Source: Herbidospora yilanensis (GTDB lineage: Bacteria; Actinomycetota; Actinomycetes; Streptosporangiales; Streptosporangiaceae). From it: DNA of 64,000 nt. A program made the translations under genes and the position numbers. The DNA is taken from NCBI RefSeq assembly GCF_001570565.1, contig NZ_BBXE01000031.1, forward strand, positions 62,001-126,000, given 5' to 3'. Under the pieces are notes generated by a model, which was given only the letters and a program-made list of their open reading frames with translations, was not told the DNA's origin and made no database searches. Below, in pieces: positions 35,357 through 43,865 of the stretch; the first letter of the stretch is position 1, and the number at the start of each line of letters is the position of its first letter.

Positions 35357-36398
35357 CGCGGTCCGGCGCCACGATCCGGCGCTGAAGGGCTTCGCCAGCG
35401 ACAACTACGCCGGAGTCCACCCCGAGATCCTGGAGGCGATCGCCCTCGCCAACGGCGGCCACCAGGTCGCCTACGGCGACGACGTCTACACCTCCGCGCT
35501 GCGGAACGTGTTCCGCCGCCACTTCGGCGAGCGGGCCGAGGCTTACCCCGTCTTCAACGGCACCGGCGCCAACGTGGTCTCGCTGCGCGCGATGTGCCAG
35601 CCGTGGGAGTCGGTCGTCTGCGCCGACACCGCCCACGTCCACGTCGACGAGGGCGGCGCGCCCGAGGTCGTCGGCTCGCTCAAGCTGCACACCGTCCGGA
35701 CGCCCGACGGGAAGCTCACCCCCGACCTGGTCGGCACGCAGGCGTGGGGGTTCGGCGACGTCCACCGGGCCCAGCCCCGGGTGGTGTCGATCACCAACGC
35801 CACCGAGCTCGGCACGGTCTACACCCCCGCCGAGATCGCCGCGCTGACCGGGCACGCCCACGCGCGCGGCATGGTCGTCCACGTCGACGGCGCGCGGCTC
35901 TGCAACGCCGCCGCCGCGCTCGACGTGCCGCTGCGGGCGCTGACCACCGACGTGGGGGTCGACGTGGTGTCGTTCGGCGGCACCAAGCTCGGCCTCATGC
36001 TGGGGGAGGCCGTGGTCGTGCTCAACCCCGACGCGGTGCGCGGGCTGCCGTACATCAGGAAGACGAGCATGCAGCTCGCCTCCAAGATGCGGTTCGTGTC
36101 GGCGCAGTTCGAGGCGCTGCTCGGCGGCGACCTGTGGCTGCGCAACGCCCGCAACGCCAACACGATGGCCGCGCGGCTGGCGGAGAAGGCGGGCGGCCTC
36201 CCTCACGTCACGCTGACGCGGCGGCCCCAGGCCAACGCGGTCTTCGCCACCCTGCCCGGCGAGGTCGCCGACCGGGTCCGCAAGGACTTCCCGTTCTACA
36301 CGTGGAACCAGGAGACGGGCGAGGTGCGGTGGATGTGCTCGTTCGACACCACCGAGGAGGATGTGGACGCTTTCGTCGCGGCCCTCGCCGAGGGGTAG
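35346..36398 (+). CDS. Threonine-aldolase-family PLP enzyme (beta-eliminating lyase)
   Basis: A 350-residue fold-type I PLP enzyme. Family features: FASDNYAGVHPEILEAI at the N-terminus, VFNGTGANVVSLRA near 63, HVDGARLCNAAAAL near 180 with the PLP-pairing Asp, and SFGGTKLGLMLGEA near 215 with the Schiff-base lysine. The length is normal. It could cleave beta-hydroxy amino acids to glycine plus aldehyde. It is the third gene of the DUF6421-SDR operon, and its substrate is likely set by that context rather than being threonine. Confidence 0.9.
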   Translation: MGTDAVRRHDPALKGFASDNYAGVHPEILEAIALANGGHQVAYGDDVYTSALRNVFRRHFGERAEAYPVFNGTGANVVSLRAMCQPWESVVCADTAHVHVDEGGAPEVVGSLKLHTVRTPDGKLTPDLVGTQAWGFGDVHRAQPRVVSITNATELGTVYTPAEIAALTGHAHARGMVVHVDGARLCNAAAALDVPLRALTTDVGVDVVSFGGTKLGLMLGEAVVVLNPDAVRGLPYIRKTSMQLASKMRFVSAQFEALLGGDLWLRNARNANTMAARLAEKAGGLPHVTLTRRPQANAVFATLPGEVADRVRKDFPFYTWNQETGEVRWMCSFDTTEEDVDAFVAALAEG

Positions 36399-36412
36399 AT
36401 AACCTTGTCCCC

Positions 36413-37081
36413 GTGCCGTTACGGGTCGTGATCGCCGAAGACAACCTGCTGATGCGCGAGGGCGTGGAACGTGTGCTCTCCCGCGATCCCGAGATGACGG
36501 TCGTGGCCGCGTGCGCCGACCTCGGAGGGCTGCTCGCCGCCGTCGAGGAGCACCGGCCCGACGTCGTGGTCACCGACGTCCGCATGCCGCCGACGTCGAC
36601 CGACGAGGGCATCCAGGCCGCCACGAAGCTGCGCGCCGGGTCGCCCTCGACGGGCGTCGTGGTCCTCTCGCAGTACGCCGAGCCGTCCTACGCCACGATG
36701 TTGCTGGCGGGCGGCAGCGCCGGGCGGGCCTACCTGCTCAAGGAGCGGGTGGGCGAGCCCGGCCAGCTCGTCGAGGCGGTGCGCGCGGTGGCGCGCGGCG
36801 GGTCGGTCATCGACCCGGTCGTGGTCGAGGGCATCCTGGCCGACTCGCTGCGGCGGCGGGCCTCTCCGCTCGCCGCGCTCACTCCCCGTGAGCGGGACGT
36901 GCTGGCCCAGATCGCCCAGGGCAAGAGCAACGCGGCCGTCGGCGAGACCCTCTACCTGAGCGAGAAATCGGTGGAGAAGCACATCAGCGTGGTGTTCGCC
37001 AAGCTCGGGCTGGAGGCCGCCCCCGAGGTGAACCGGCGGGTGCTGGCCGTGCTCCTCTACCTGTCGGAACAGGAGGGGTAA
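36413..37081 (+). CDS. NarL/LuxR-family response regulator, TTA codon near its start
   Basis: A 222-residue regulator with receiver Asp55 (VVTDVRMPP) and a C-terminal LuxR HTH (ALTPRERDVLAQIAQGKSN near 150). The GTG at 36413 is needed to keep the first receiver strand (PLRVVIAED). The third codon is TTA (36419-36421), a rare codon that in Streptomyces makes translation depend on the bldA tRNA. No kinase is adjacent on this strand; the histidine kinase at 38849-40813 is the nearest candidate partner. The receiver is similar to that of the cyclase fusion at 43865 (same TSTDEGI/TFQDEGI insertion). Confidence 0.9.
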   Translation: MPLRVVIAEDNLLMREGVERVLSRDPEMTVVAACADLGGLLAAVEEHRPDVVVTDVRMPPTSTDEGIQAATKLRAGSPSTGVVVLSQYAEPSYATMLLAGGSAGRAYLLKERVGEPGQLVEAVRAVARGGSVIDPVVVEGILADSLRRRASPLAALTPRERDVLAQIAQGKSNAAVGETLYLSEKSVEKHISVVFAKLGLEAAPEVNRRVLAVLLYLSEQEG

Positions 37082-37123
37082 CACCCTTAGCGACGGGCGT
37101 CCCACCCGGCACCATGGAGTGCC

Positions 37124-37543
37124 ATGGGGTCCGTCGAAGTTCTCATCGTCGACGACCAGGCGCCGTTCCGGGCCGTCGCACGGCGGCTGGTCGCCCTGGT
37201 CGCCGGCTGGCGCGTGGCCGGCGAGGCCGAGTCGGGGGAGGACGCCGTCACCGCGGCCGCCCGCCTGCGTCCCCGCGTGATCGTGATGGACATCAACCTG
37301 CCCGGCATCAGCGGCATCGAGGCCACCCGGCGCATCCTGGCGGGGCAGCCCGGCGTCACGGTGGTGCTGGTGTCGACGTACGCGGCCGAGGACCTGCCGC
37401 CCGACGCCTACAGTTGCGGCGCGGCCGGCTACATCCGCAAGGAGGACCTGACGCCCGCCCGCCTGAGGGCGCACCTGGCCGCCATCAACCCGCCCATGCC
37501 GTGCACGCCCGCTCCCGGCGGCGTCGACGACGAGCAGAGGTAG
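37124..37543 (+). CDS. Single-domain response regulator (receiver only)
   Basis: A 139-residue protein with one CheY-like receiver: acidic pair at 10-11, phospho-acceptor Asp56 (VIVMDINLPG), switch Ser/Thr in VLVSTYA near 87 and Lys in YIRKED near 109. There is no output domain. The last 20 residues after the final receiver helix are Pro-rich and are encoded opposite the end of the FAD oxidoreductase gene, a 115-bp antisense overlap, so they look like an accidental extension. The ATG has GGAG five bases upstream. It could act as a phosphate shuttle or sink in the adjoining system. Confidence 0.85.
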   Translation: MGSVEVLIVDDQAPFRAVARRLVALVAGWRVAGEAESGEDAVTAAARLRPRVIVMDINLPGISGIEATRRILAGQPGVTVVLVSTYAAEDLPPDAYSCGAAGYIRKEDLTPARLRAHLAAINPPMPCTPAPGGVDDEQR

Positions 37544-38856
37544 ACGCCCTCCAGAGGGGTGCGCCACGGCTGGAGCGACACCACCGGCCGGGCGACGAAC
37601 TGGCGCAGGTCGGCCGCGCCGCCGCCGATGTCCCCGCCGACGTAGTTGGCGTCGTGGTCCTCCATGGCGCGCGGGCCCATGGTGTGGCGGGCCAGGACCA
37701 CGTCCCGGAAGCCGGGGGCGAACCGTTCGATCTGGGCCTCGATCGCGTCGGTCATGTCGCCGTCGTAGCCGTTCGGGACGTGACAGTAGGCCCACAGGGT
37801 GCGGTGTCCCTCGGGGGCCCGCGACGGGTCGGGAGGCTGCACCAGGAGGACGTAGGGGCGGTCGCAGACCCGTCCGCGCACGGCCGCCCGCTCGCCGGCG
37901 GCGATCTCCTCCAGGGTGCCGCCGAGGTGGACGGTCCCGGCCGCCGCCACCGCCGGGTCACGCCACGGGACCGGGCCGGCGAGCGCCCAGTCGACCTTGA
38001 ACACGCCCGGCCCGTACCGGAAGCGCGCCATCCTGCGGGCGTAGCCGTCGGGCAGGTCGGCCATCTCCAGGAACTGGCGCGGGGTGACGTCCAGCAGGAT
38101 CGTCCCGGCGTCGGGGAGCTCCTTCAGCGCGGTCACCCGGTGGCCGGTGACGGCCTCGCCGCCGAGCTCGCGCAGCCGGGCCACCATCGCGTCGGCCATC
38201 ACCTGGGAGCCGCCCTGCACCACCGGCCAGCCGACCAGGTGGGCCGTCGCGGCCAGCAGCACGCCGTATCCGGCGGAGACGGGGGCGCTCAGGTCGAGCA
38301 TCGAGTGGGCGGCCATCCCGGCCAGCGCCGCGCGGGTGCGGGGTTCGCGGAACAGCAGCCTCGCCGCGGTCGTGGCGGGGAGGGCGCCGGTGAGACCGTA
38401 CCGGACCAGGGAGAAGGGGGCCTTCGGCACGCCGATGGGCGCGAGCAGGCTGTCGATCAGCGGGAAGCCCGCCTTGGCGGCGGCGCCGACGGTGGCCAGG
38501 TAGGCGGCGCCGTCGCGGCCCAGGCCCGCGGCCGTCCGCTCGGCCGAGCGGTGGAACAACACGGCCGGGCCGTCGTCGAGCGGGTGGGCGGCCGGGATCT
38601 CCGGGTGCAGGGGCCGCACGCCCAGGCCGGGCAGCCGGTCGCGGAGCGCGGGCGAGGCCAGCGCGGTCGCGATCACGGTCGCGCAGACGTCGTGGGTGAA
38701 GCCCGGCAGGGTGAGCGCGGCGCTGCTGCGCAGGCCGCCGCCGAAGGTCCCGGCCGCCTCCAGCAGCAGGACCCGGCGGCCCGACTCGGCCAGCTCCAGC
38801 GCGCCGGTCAGGCCGTTCGGGCCCGAACCGACGACGACGGCATCGAACTCAGGCAT
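37429..38856 (-). CDS. FAD-dependent oxidoreductase (phytoene-dehydrogenase-like)
   Basis: A 475-residue flavoprotein. The FAD-binding motif DAVVVGSGPNGLTGALELAE is at the N-terminus with LLLEAAGTFGGGLRS following, and the C-terminal YLCSSSTPPGAGVHGMGG block is the second FAD-binding signature of the carotenoid-desaturase/protoporphyrinogen-oxidase-like group. The length is normal and both ends are intact. It is the last gene of the minus-strand operon that starts with the receiver-cyclase gene, overlapping the kinase by 8 bp. The substrate and the reason for its linkage to signalling genes are unclear. Confidence 0.87.
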   Translation of the reverse strand: MPEFDAVVVGSGPNGLTGALELAESGRRVLLLEAAGTFGGGLRSSAALTLPGFTHDVCATVIATALASPALRDRLPGLGVRPLHPEIPAAHPLDDGPAVLFHRSAERTAAGLGRDGAAYLATVGAAAKAGFPLIDSLLAPIGVPKAPFSLVRYGLTGALPATTAARLLFREPRTRAALAGMAAHSMLDLSAPVSAGYGVLLAATAHLVGWPVVQGGSQVMADAMVARLRELGGEAVTGHRVTALKELPDAGTILLDVTPRQFLEMADLPDGYARRMARFRYGPGVFKVDWALAGPVPWRDPAVAAAGTVHLGGTLEEIAAGERAAVRGRVCDRPYVLLVQPPDPSRAPEGHRTLWAYCHVPNGYDGDMTDAIEAQIERFAPGFRDVVLARHTMGPRAMEDHDANYVGGDIGGGAADLRQFVARPVVSLQPWRTPLEGVYLCSSSTPPGAGVHGMGGLMAARCALRRAGVRSSLRM

Positions 38857-40813
38857 GTGGGATCTCCCCGCGGATCGTGGTGCCGGCGCCGAGCGCCGAC
38901 TCGACGGTCAGGGTGCCGCCGATCGCGCCGAGCCGGTCGCGCATGTTGACGAAGCCGTGCCCCTCACCAGCGGATTCGAACCCGGCGCCGTCGTCGGCCA
39001 CGGTGAACCGCAACACCTTGTCGTCGGCGGTGATCTCCACCTCGACGGCCGCGTCGGCCCCGGCGTGCTTGCCCGCGTTCTGGATCGCCTCCAGGCAGCA
39101 GAAGTAGACGGCGGCCTCGGTCTCCTCGGAGAAGCGTCTCGGCAGGTCGACGTCGACCGCGCACGGCAGCGCCGACCGCCGCGCCGCCGACCGCATCGCC
39201 TGGTCGAGGCCGTGGTTGCGCAGCAGCGGCGGATAGACGCCGTGGGCCAGCTCCCGCACGGCCGCGATGGTGCCCTGCACGTCGTCGCGGAGCTCGGACA
39301 TCATCGCGCGGGCGGTGTCGGGGTCGTCGGCGATGATCTCCCCGGCCAGGCTGAGCTTGACCGACAGGGCGACCAGGTGCTGCTGGGCGCCGTCGTGCAG
39401 GTCCCGTTCGATGGCGCGGCGGGCGGCGTCGGCCGAGGTCACGATGCGCAGGCGGGAGGCCTGGAGCTCCTCGTTGCGGCGGCGCAGCTCGTCGAGGCTG
39501 GCCTGGAGCGCGGAGTCGAGCCGCATGTTGTGCAGGGCCAGGCCGACCTGGCGGGCGAGCTGAACGAGCACCTGGTCGTCGTTCTCGGAGAACGGCGGGG
39601 CGTCGGGCGGGCGGCGCACCACGATCATGCCGAGCAGCTCGCCCAGGTGGGCGGCGGGCGCGACGCGCACCAGGCCGCCGCTCTCCGGCAGCATGCCCGG
39701 CAACCAGATGGCCAGCCACGACGGGCCGCCGATCCGGGTGCGGCCGACGATGACGCGTTCCCGGTCGTTCAGGGTGATGCGTTCCGGCGGCAGGTCGGGC
39801 ACGCCGACCGTGCGCTGGAGCACGCCGTCGGAGCCGACCCAGATCTCCGCGCCCGCCGGGGCCATCGCCGCCTTCAGCGACTCGGCGAGCTGCAGCAGCA
39901 GCTCGTCGAAGGGGACGGCACGGCTCATGCGGGCGCCGAAGGTGGCCAGGATCTCCTCCGGCGGCACCCCGCCCCGCCCGGTGACGGCGCGGGCGGTGTG
40001 GAGCAGGCGGTTGCGAAACGGAATCGCCAGGACCGCCACCACCAGCGCCGCCGCCATCGACGAGACCAGCAGGTCGCGCTCGCTCTCGGCCGGGAGCCGG
40101 CCCAGGCCCAGCACCACCACCAGGTAGACGCCGGCGATCAGCACCGCGAACCCGGCCACCACCACGGCCTCCAGCAGCGCCTTCTCGCCGACGTGCGCGG
40201 TCGGCGGCAGGTGCCCGAACAGGGCCCCCACCGGCACGATCACCAGCGCCCCGACGAGCCACGCCATCGGCGTCTCCGGCACGCCCAGCAGCAGGTAGAG
40301 CCCGATGATGACGGCGCCCGCGGCGGCGGACAGCAGCAGCGCGGCGCCGGTCCACTGCAGGGCCGCCCGCTGCCGGGGCGAGGCCGGGCCGCAGCGGGCC
40401 ACGATCGCGATGGTGCCGGTCCCGGCCGCGACGACGGCGGCGGTGGCGTAGCCGCCGGGCGAGACCTCGACGAGCAGCGTCAGCGCCAGCCCGCCCAGCG
40501 CGCCCAGGCCCGTGACGATCCGGCGCGGGAGGCTGCGCAGGTCGCCGTCGGGGAGGGCGAGCGCGAACCCGAGCCACCCGGCGATGGCCAGCGGCACCGC
40601 CTGCGGCCAGATCGCCGCCGCGCCCTGGAGCACCGCCACCAGGCCCGCCCAGCGGGCGACGGCGGGCCGCCCGGAGGCCAGGCACCCGGCGGCGGCGATC
40701 ACCCACCCGGCGGCGACCACGGCGCTGGCGGTGTCGGCGGCGTCGTTGAACCCGGCGCCGAGCGTCACCAGCGCGGCGACGCCCCCGGCGGTGACGGTGA
40801 GGACGCGGTTCAT
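38849..40813 (-). CDS. Sensor histidine kinase with membrane and GAF domains
   Basis: A 654-residue kinase. About eight membrane helices fill residues 5-265. A GAF-like domain follows (about 270-425), a short coiled segment (SLDELRRRNEELQASRLRI), then HisKA_3 with RRAIERDLHDGAQQHLVAL, and a HATPase with ATP-binding GHGFVNMRDRLGAIGG. The ATG at 40813 lies five bases after the permease stop with a GAGAGCGGAG site inside that gene's end. It is co-transcribed with the cyclase response regulator and ABC genes, and so is the likely kinase for that regulator and perhaps for the receivers at 36413 and 37124. Confidence 0.9.
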   Translation of the reverse strand: MNRVLTVTAGGVAALVTLGAGFNDAADTASAVVAAGWVIAAAGCLASGRPAVARWAGLVAVLQGAAAIWPQAVPLAIAGWLGFALALPDGDLRSLPRRIVTGLGALGGLALTLLVEVSPGGYATAAVVAAGTGTIAIVARCGPASPRQRAALQWTGAALLLSAAAGAVIIGLYLLLGVPETPMAWLVGALVIVPVGALFGHLPPTAHVGEKALLEAVVVAGFAVLIAGVYLVVVLGLGRLPAESERDLLVSSMAAALVVAVLAIPFRNRLLHTARAVTGRGGVPPEEILATFGARMSRAVPFDELLLQLAESLKAAMAPAGAEIWVGSDGVLQRTVGVPDLPPERITLNDRERVIVGRTRIGGPSWLAIWLPGMLPESGGLVRVAPAAHLGELLGMIVVRRPPDAPPFSENDDQVLVQLARQVGLALHNMRLDSALQASLDELRRRNEELQASRLRIVTSADAARRAIERDLHDGAQQHLVALSVKLSLAGEIIADDPDTARAMMSELRDDVQGTIAAVRELAHGVYPPLLRNHGLDQAMRSAARRSALPCAVDVDLPRRFSEETEAAVYFCCLEAIQNAGKHAGADAAVEVEITADDKVLRFTVADDGAGFESAGEGHGFVNMRDRLGAIGGTLTVESALGAGTTIRGEIPHA

Positions 40814-40818
40814 GCCGA

Positions 40819-43194
40819 TCACTCCGCTCTCAGGATGTCGGCGACCCGCAGCCGGGTCAGCGCCCGGCCCGGCCACACGGCCAGCAGGTTCGCGGCCAGC
40901 AGCGTGACCGGGCCGATCAGCAGCAGCGCGAGCAGCGCCAGCGGCGGACGGTGGAAGAACGGCATCGTGTCGGCCACCACGCCCCACAGGGCCCGGCCGG
41001 CGAGGAAGCCGAGCGGCACCCCGGCCGCGATCCCGGTCAGCGCCACGATGGTCGCCTGGGTGAGCACCACCCCCCGCGCCTGACCGGGTGTCATGCCGCA
41101 GGCGCGCAGCACCGCCATCTCGTTCCGGCGCCGCCGGACGGCGGTGACCAGGGCGTGCGCGACGGCGCCGATCGCGAGCAGGCCGAGGAAGACGGCCAGC
41201 GCGAGCGGCAGCGGTTCGACGCCGACCATCTGCGCGAGCTGGACGGGCGGCTCGGGCGGGAAGAGGCCCATGCCCTCGGGGAAGCCGGCGTTGACGCGGG
41301 CCATCACGGCCGCGGGGTCGCCGGTCACGGTGGCGAACACGAACAGGAACTTGAAACCGCCGGGCGGGAGGAGCCGCTCGTATCCGGCGGCGGTGACGAT
41401 CCCGCCCTCGTCGTAGTCGTTGTGCGGCCCGGACGGGACGAAGCCCAGCCCGACGACCCGGAACCCCTGGTCGCCGCGCGGCCCGGCCAGGGTGAGGGCG
41501 TCGCCCACGCCCACGCCGACGCGGCGGGCGCTGCTGACGGCCAGCATGACCTCGCCGGGCCCCTCGGGCGCCCTGCCCTCGGTCACCACAGGCTGCCAGG
41601 GCCGGTCGCTGTCGTGCAGGCCGAACAGGGTGATCGAGGTGGCGCCCGCCTGCGCCACGCCGACGGTCGCCGTGGTCCCGGCCGTCACGGCGGGGTCGGC
41701 GGTGACCGTCCGGAGCGTGGCCGCCGGGTCGGCGAGGACCTGCCCGGAGAAGCCGAGGAAGCCGACGAGCTGGAAGTTCTGGCCGTAACGCTCGGGATGG
41801 GACCCGGCGTCCTGGACGCCGTTCACGAACGTGAACGCGGCGACCACACCCAGCACCCCCACGACCGCGCTGGCCAGCGCGGGCCGCACCGGCAGCGCGT
41901 CGGGCCCCCGGCCGCGCTCCAGGGCGAACCGGGCGCCCACCACGACCGGCACCGGCAACCCGAGCCGGGCCGCCGCGGCCACCAGCGACGAGCGGGCCGC
42001 CGGTCCCCGGGTGCGCCGCAGCGCCAGCCATCCCGTGACCGCCGACCCGGCCCCGACCAGCAGCACCGCCAGCGCGGCCCCCGCGCCCAGCACCGGCCAG
42101 TCGGCGTCGAACCCGGGGGCGGGCTCGACCAGGGAGGCCGTGCCGATCGGCGTCCACGACGAGGCCGCCAGCGCCGCCGCCACGGCGGCGACCGCCCCCG
42201 CGACCGCCGACAACACCGGCAGGACCGGCAGCGTCCGCAGCGCCTGTCGCGGCGTCAGGCCCAGCGCCCGCAGGGTCTTCAGCGAGCCCGCCGCGGCGGC
42301 CGTGTAGCGGGCCACCGACTGGCCGATGAGCACCACCGCCGCCACGAGGGCGGCCAGCCCGAACAGCAGCAGGCAGACCGACTCGAAGGCGATCAGCCGC
42401 CGGAGCCGGTCGCCCTCCGCCACGTTGTTCCACACGTCGATGTCCGGCCGCCCGGTGAGCGCGGCCAGGTCCCGCTTGAACGGCCCGATGTCCCCGGTGC
42501 CGCCGCGCAGCCGCACCAGCGCGTTGACGTAGCCCTCGCGGCCCGCCCCGAGGAAGTTCGTCTCGTACGCCGCGAACAGGGCGGGGGTGACGATCAGGCC
42601 GCCCCGGCCCGAACCGGCCGGGTCGACGTACCAGGGCGACCGGATGACGCCCACCACGGTGGCCCGGATCCGCGGGCCGGTGAAGGGCACCGCGCCCGCG
42701 TCGGGCCGGGCCTCCTCGGGGGTCGGCAGCCGCAGGGTGACCCGGTCGCCGACGCCGCGGCCGAAGCTCCGGGCGAACGCGGGGGTGACCACCACCTCGT
42801 CGACCCTGGTCTTGTCGTAGAGGCGCCCGGCCAGCACGACCGGCTCCTCGGTGCCCTCGAAGATGTGGTCGTCGCCCGGCGGGAACGCCGACACCTCTCC
42901 CGAGGCGACGGGGTCGTCCAGGGAGAACCCGCCCACCACGAAGGTGGTCACCGCCTCGACGCGGGGCAGCGCCCTGACCCGGTCCCAGTCGAAGCCCGGC
43001 TCGTTGGGCAGCACCGTGATCGTCGACGGCCGGGTCGCCTCCGACAGCCGGTCGTAGGCCGACAACCCCCGGCGCGCCCCCGCGACCGCCGTCAGGACCG
43101 TCGCCAGCGCGAACGCGATCAGCAGCGCCAGCACCACCGCCGAGCGGCCCCGGCGGCGCCACTCCAGACGCAGCCACACCCCGGTCAAGGTCAT
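40819..43194 (-). CDS. FtsX-like ABC transporter permease
   Basis: A 791-residue permease of the FtsX/MacB/LolC type. There is a membrane helix at the N-terminus (about 18-40), a large extracytoplasmic MacB-like region to about 260, then two FtsX domains, each with three to four membrane helices (about 260-420 and 690-790); the last contains RRRRNEMAVLRACGMTPGQ, the usual coupling stretch. It should work with the ATPase encoded just upstream (4-bp overlap). Such transporters export peptides, lipoproteins or antibiotics, or act as mechanical signal transmitters. Confidence 0.9.
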   Translation of the reverse strand: MTLTGVWLRLEWRRRGRSAVVLALLIAFALATVLTAVAGARRGLSAYDRLSEATRPSTITVLPNEPGFDWDRVRALPRVEAVTTFVVGGFSLDDPVASGEVSAFPPGDDHIFEGTEEPVVLAGRLYDKTRVDEVVVTPAFARSFGRGVGDRVTLRLPTPEEARPDAGAVPFTGPRIRATVVGVIRSPWYVDPAGSGRGGLIVTPALFAAYETNFLGAGREGYVNALVRLRGGTGDIGPFKRDLAALTGRPDIDVWNNVAEGDRLRRLIAFESVCLLLFGLAALVAAVVLIGQSVARYTAAAAGSLKTLRALGLTPRQALRTLPVLPVLSAVAGAVAAVAAALAASSWTPIGTASLVEPAPGFDADWPVLGAGAALAVLLVGAGSAVTGWLALRRTRGPAARSSLVAAAARLGLPVPVVVGARFALERGRGPDALPVRPALASAVVGVLGVVAAFTFVNGVQDAGSHPERYGQNFQLVGFLGFSGQVLADPAATLRTVTADPAVTAGTTATVGVAQAGATSITLFGLHDSDRPWQPVVTEGRAPEGPGEVMLAVSSARRVGVGVGDALTLAGPRGDQGFRVVGLGFVPSGPHNDYDEGGIVTAAGYERLLPPGGFKFLFVFATVTGDPAAVMARVNAGFPEGMGLFPPEPPVQLAQMVGVEPLPLALAVFLGLLAIGAVAHALVTAVRRRRNEMAVLRACGMTPGQARGVVLTQATIVALTGIAAGVPLGFLAGRALWGVVADTMPFFHRPPLALLALLLIGPVTLLAANLLAVWPGRALTRLRVADILRAE

Positions 43195-43865
43195 GGCTCG
43201 ATCCGGCCGTCGCGCATCCGGATCGACCGCGACGCCCCGGCCGCCACCTCGGCGGCGTGCGTCACCATGATGATCGTCTGCCCGTCTTCGTGCAGCCGGC
43301 GGAACAGCTCCAGCACCTCCAGCCCGCCCTCGCTGTCGAGCGCGCCGGTCGGCTCGTCGGCCAGCAGCAGGCTCGGCTGGTTGACCAGCGCCCGCGCGAT
43401 GGCGAGGCGCTGCCGCTGGCCTCCGGAGAGCACGGCCGGCACCTGCTGCAACCGGTCACCCAGTCCCAGCAGGTCGAGCAGGTCCCGGGCGCGCGCCTCG
43501 GCGGCCCGCCGCTTCATGCCGCCCAGCACGCCGGGCAGCACGAGGTTGTCGAGCGCGGAGACCCCGTCGAGCAGGTTGAAGAACTGGAACACGAACCCGA
43601 TGTGGTGGCGGCGGAACCGGGCCAGCCAGTCTTCGTCGCGGCCGTCAACGCGCTCCCCGGCGACCTCGATCGTGCCGTCGTCGACGCCGTCGAGCCCGGC
43701 GATGACGTTCAGCAGGGTCGACTTGCCGCACCCGGAGGGGCCCATCACGGCGACGAACTCGCCATCGGCGACGTCGAAGTCGACGCCCCGCAGGGCGCGT
43801 ACCGGGGCGAGTTCGGCCTCGAAGGTGCGGCGGGCGCCCCGCACCCGGACGGCGGTGTCGGACAT
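43191..43865 (-). CDS. ABC transporter ATP-binding protein (MacB/LolD type)
   Basis: A 224-residue ATPase: Walker A GPSGCGKST near residue 41, Q-loop in FVFQFFNLL, signature LSGGQRQR near 143, Walker B LLLADEPTGALD near 162, H-loop in VTHAAEV. This is the subgroup paired with FtsX-type permeases. The start ATG at 43865 is preceded by GGAGGA and overlaps the last base of the upstream receiver-cyclase gene. All catalytic motifs are intact. Confidence 0.93.
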   Translation of the reverse strand: MSDTAVRVRGARRTFEAELAPVRALRGVDFDVADGEFVAVMGPSGCGKSTLLNVIAGLDGVDDGTIEVAGERVDGRDEDWLARFRRHHIGFVFQFFNLLDGVSALDNLVLPGVLGGMKRRAAEARARDLLDLLGLGDRLQQVPAVLSGGQRQRLAIARALVNQPSLLLADEPTGALDSEGGLEVLELFRRLHEDGQTIIMVTHAAEVAAGASRSIRMRDGRIEP

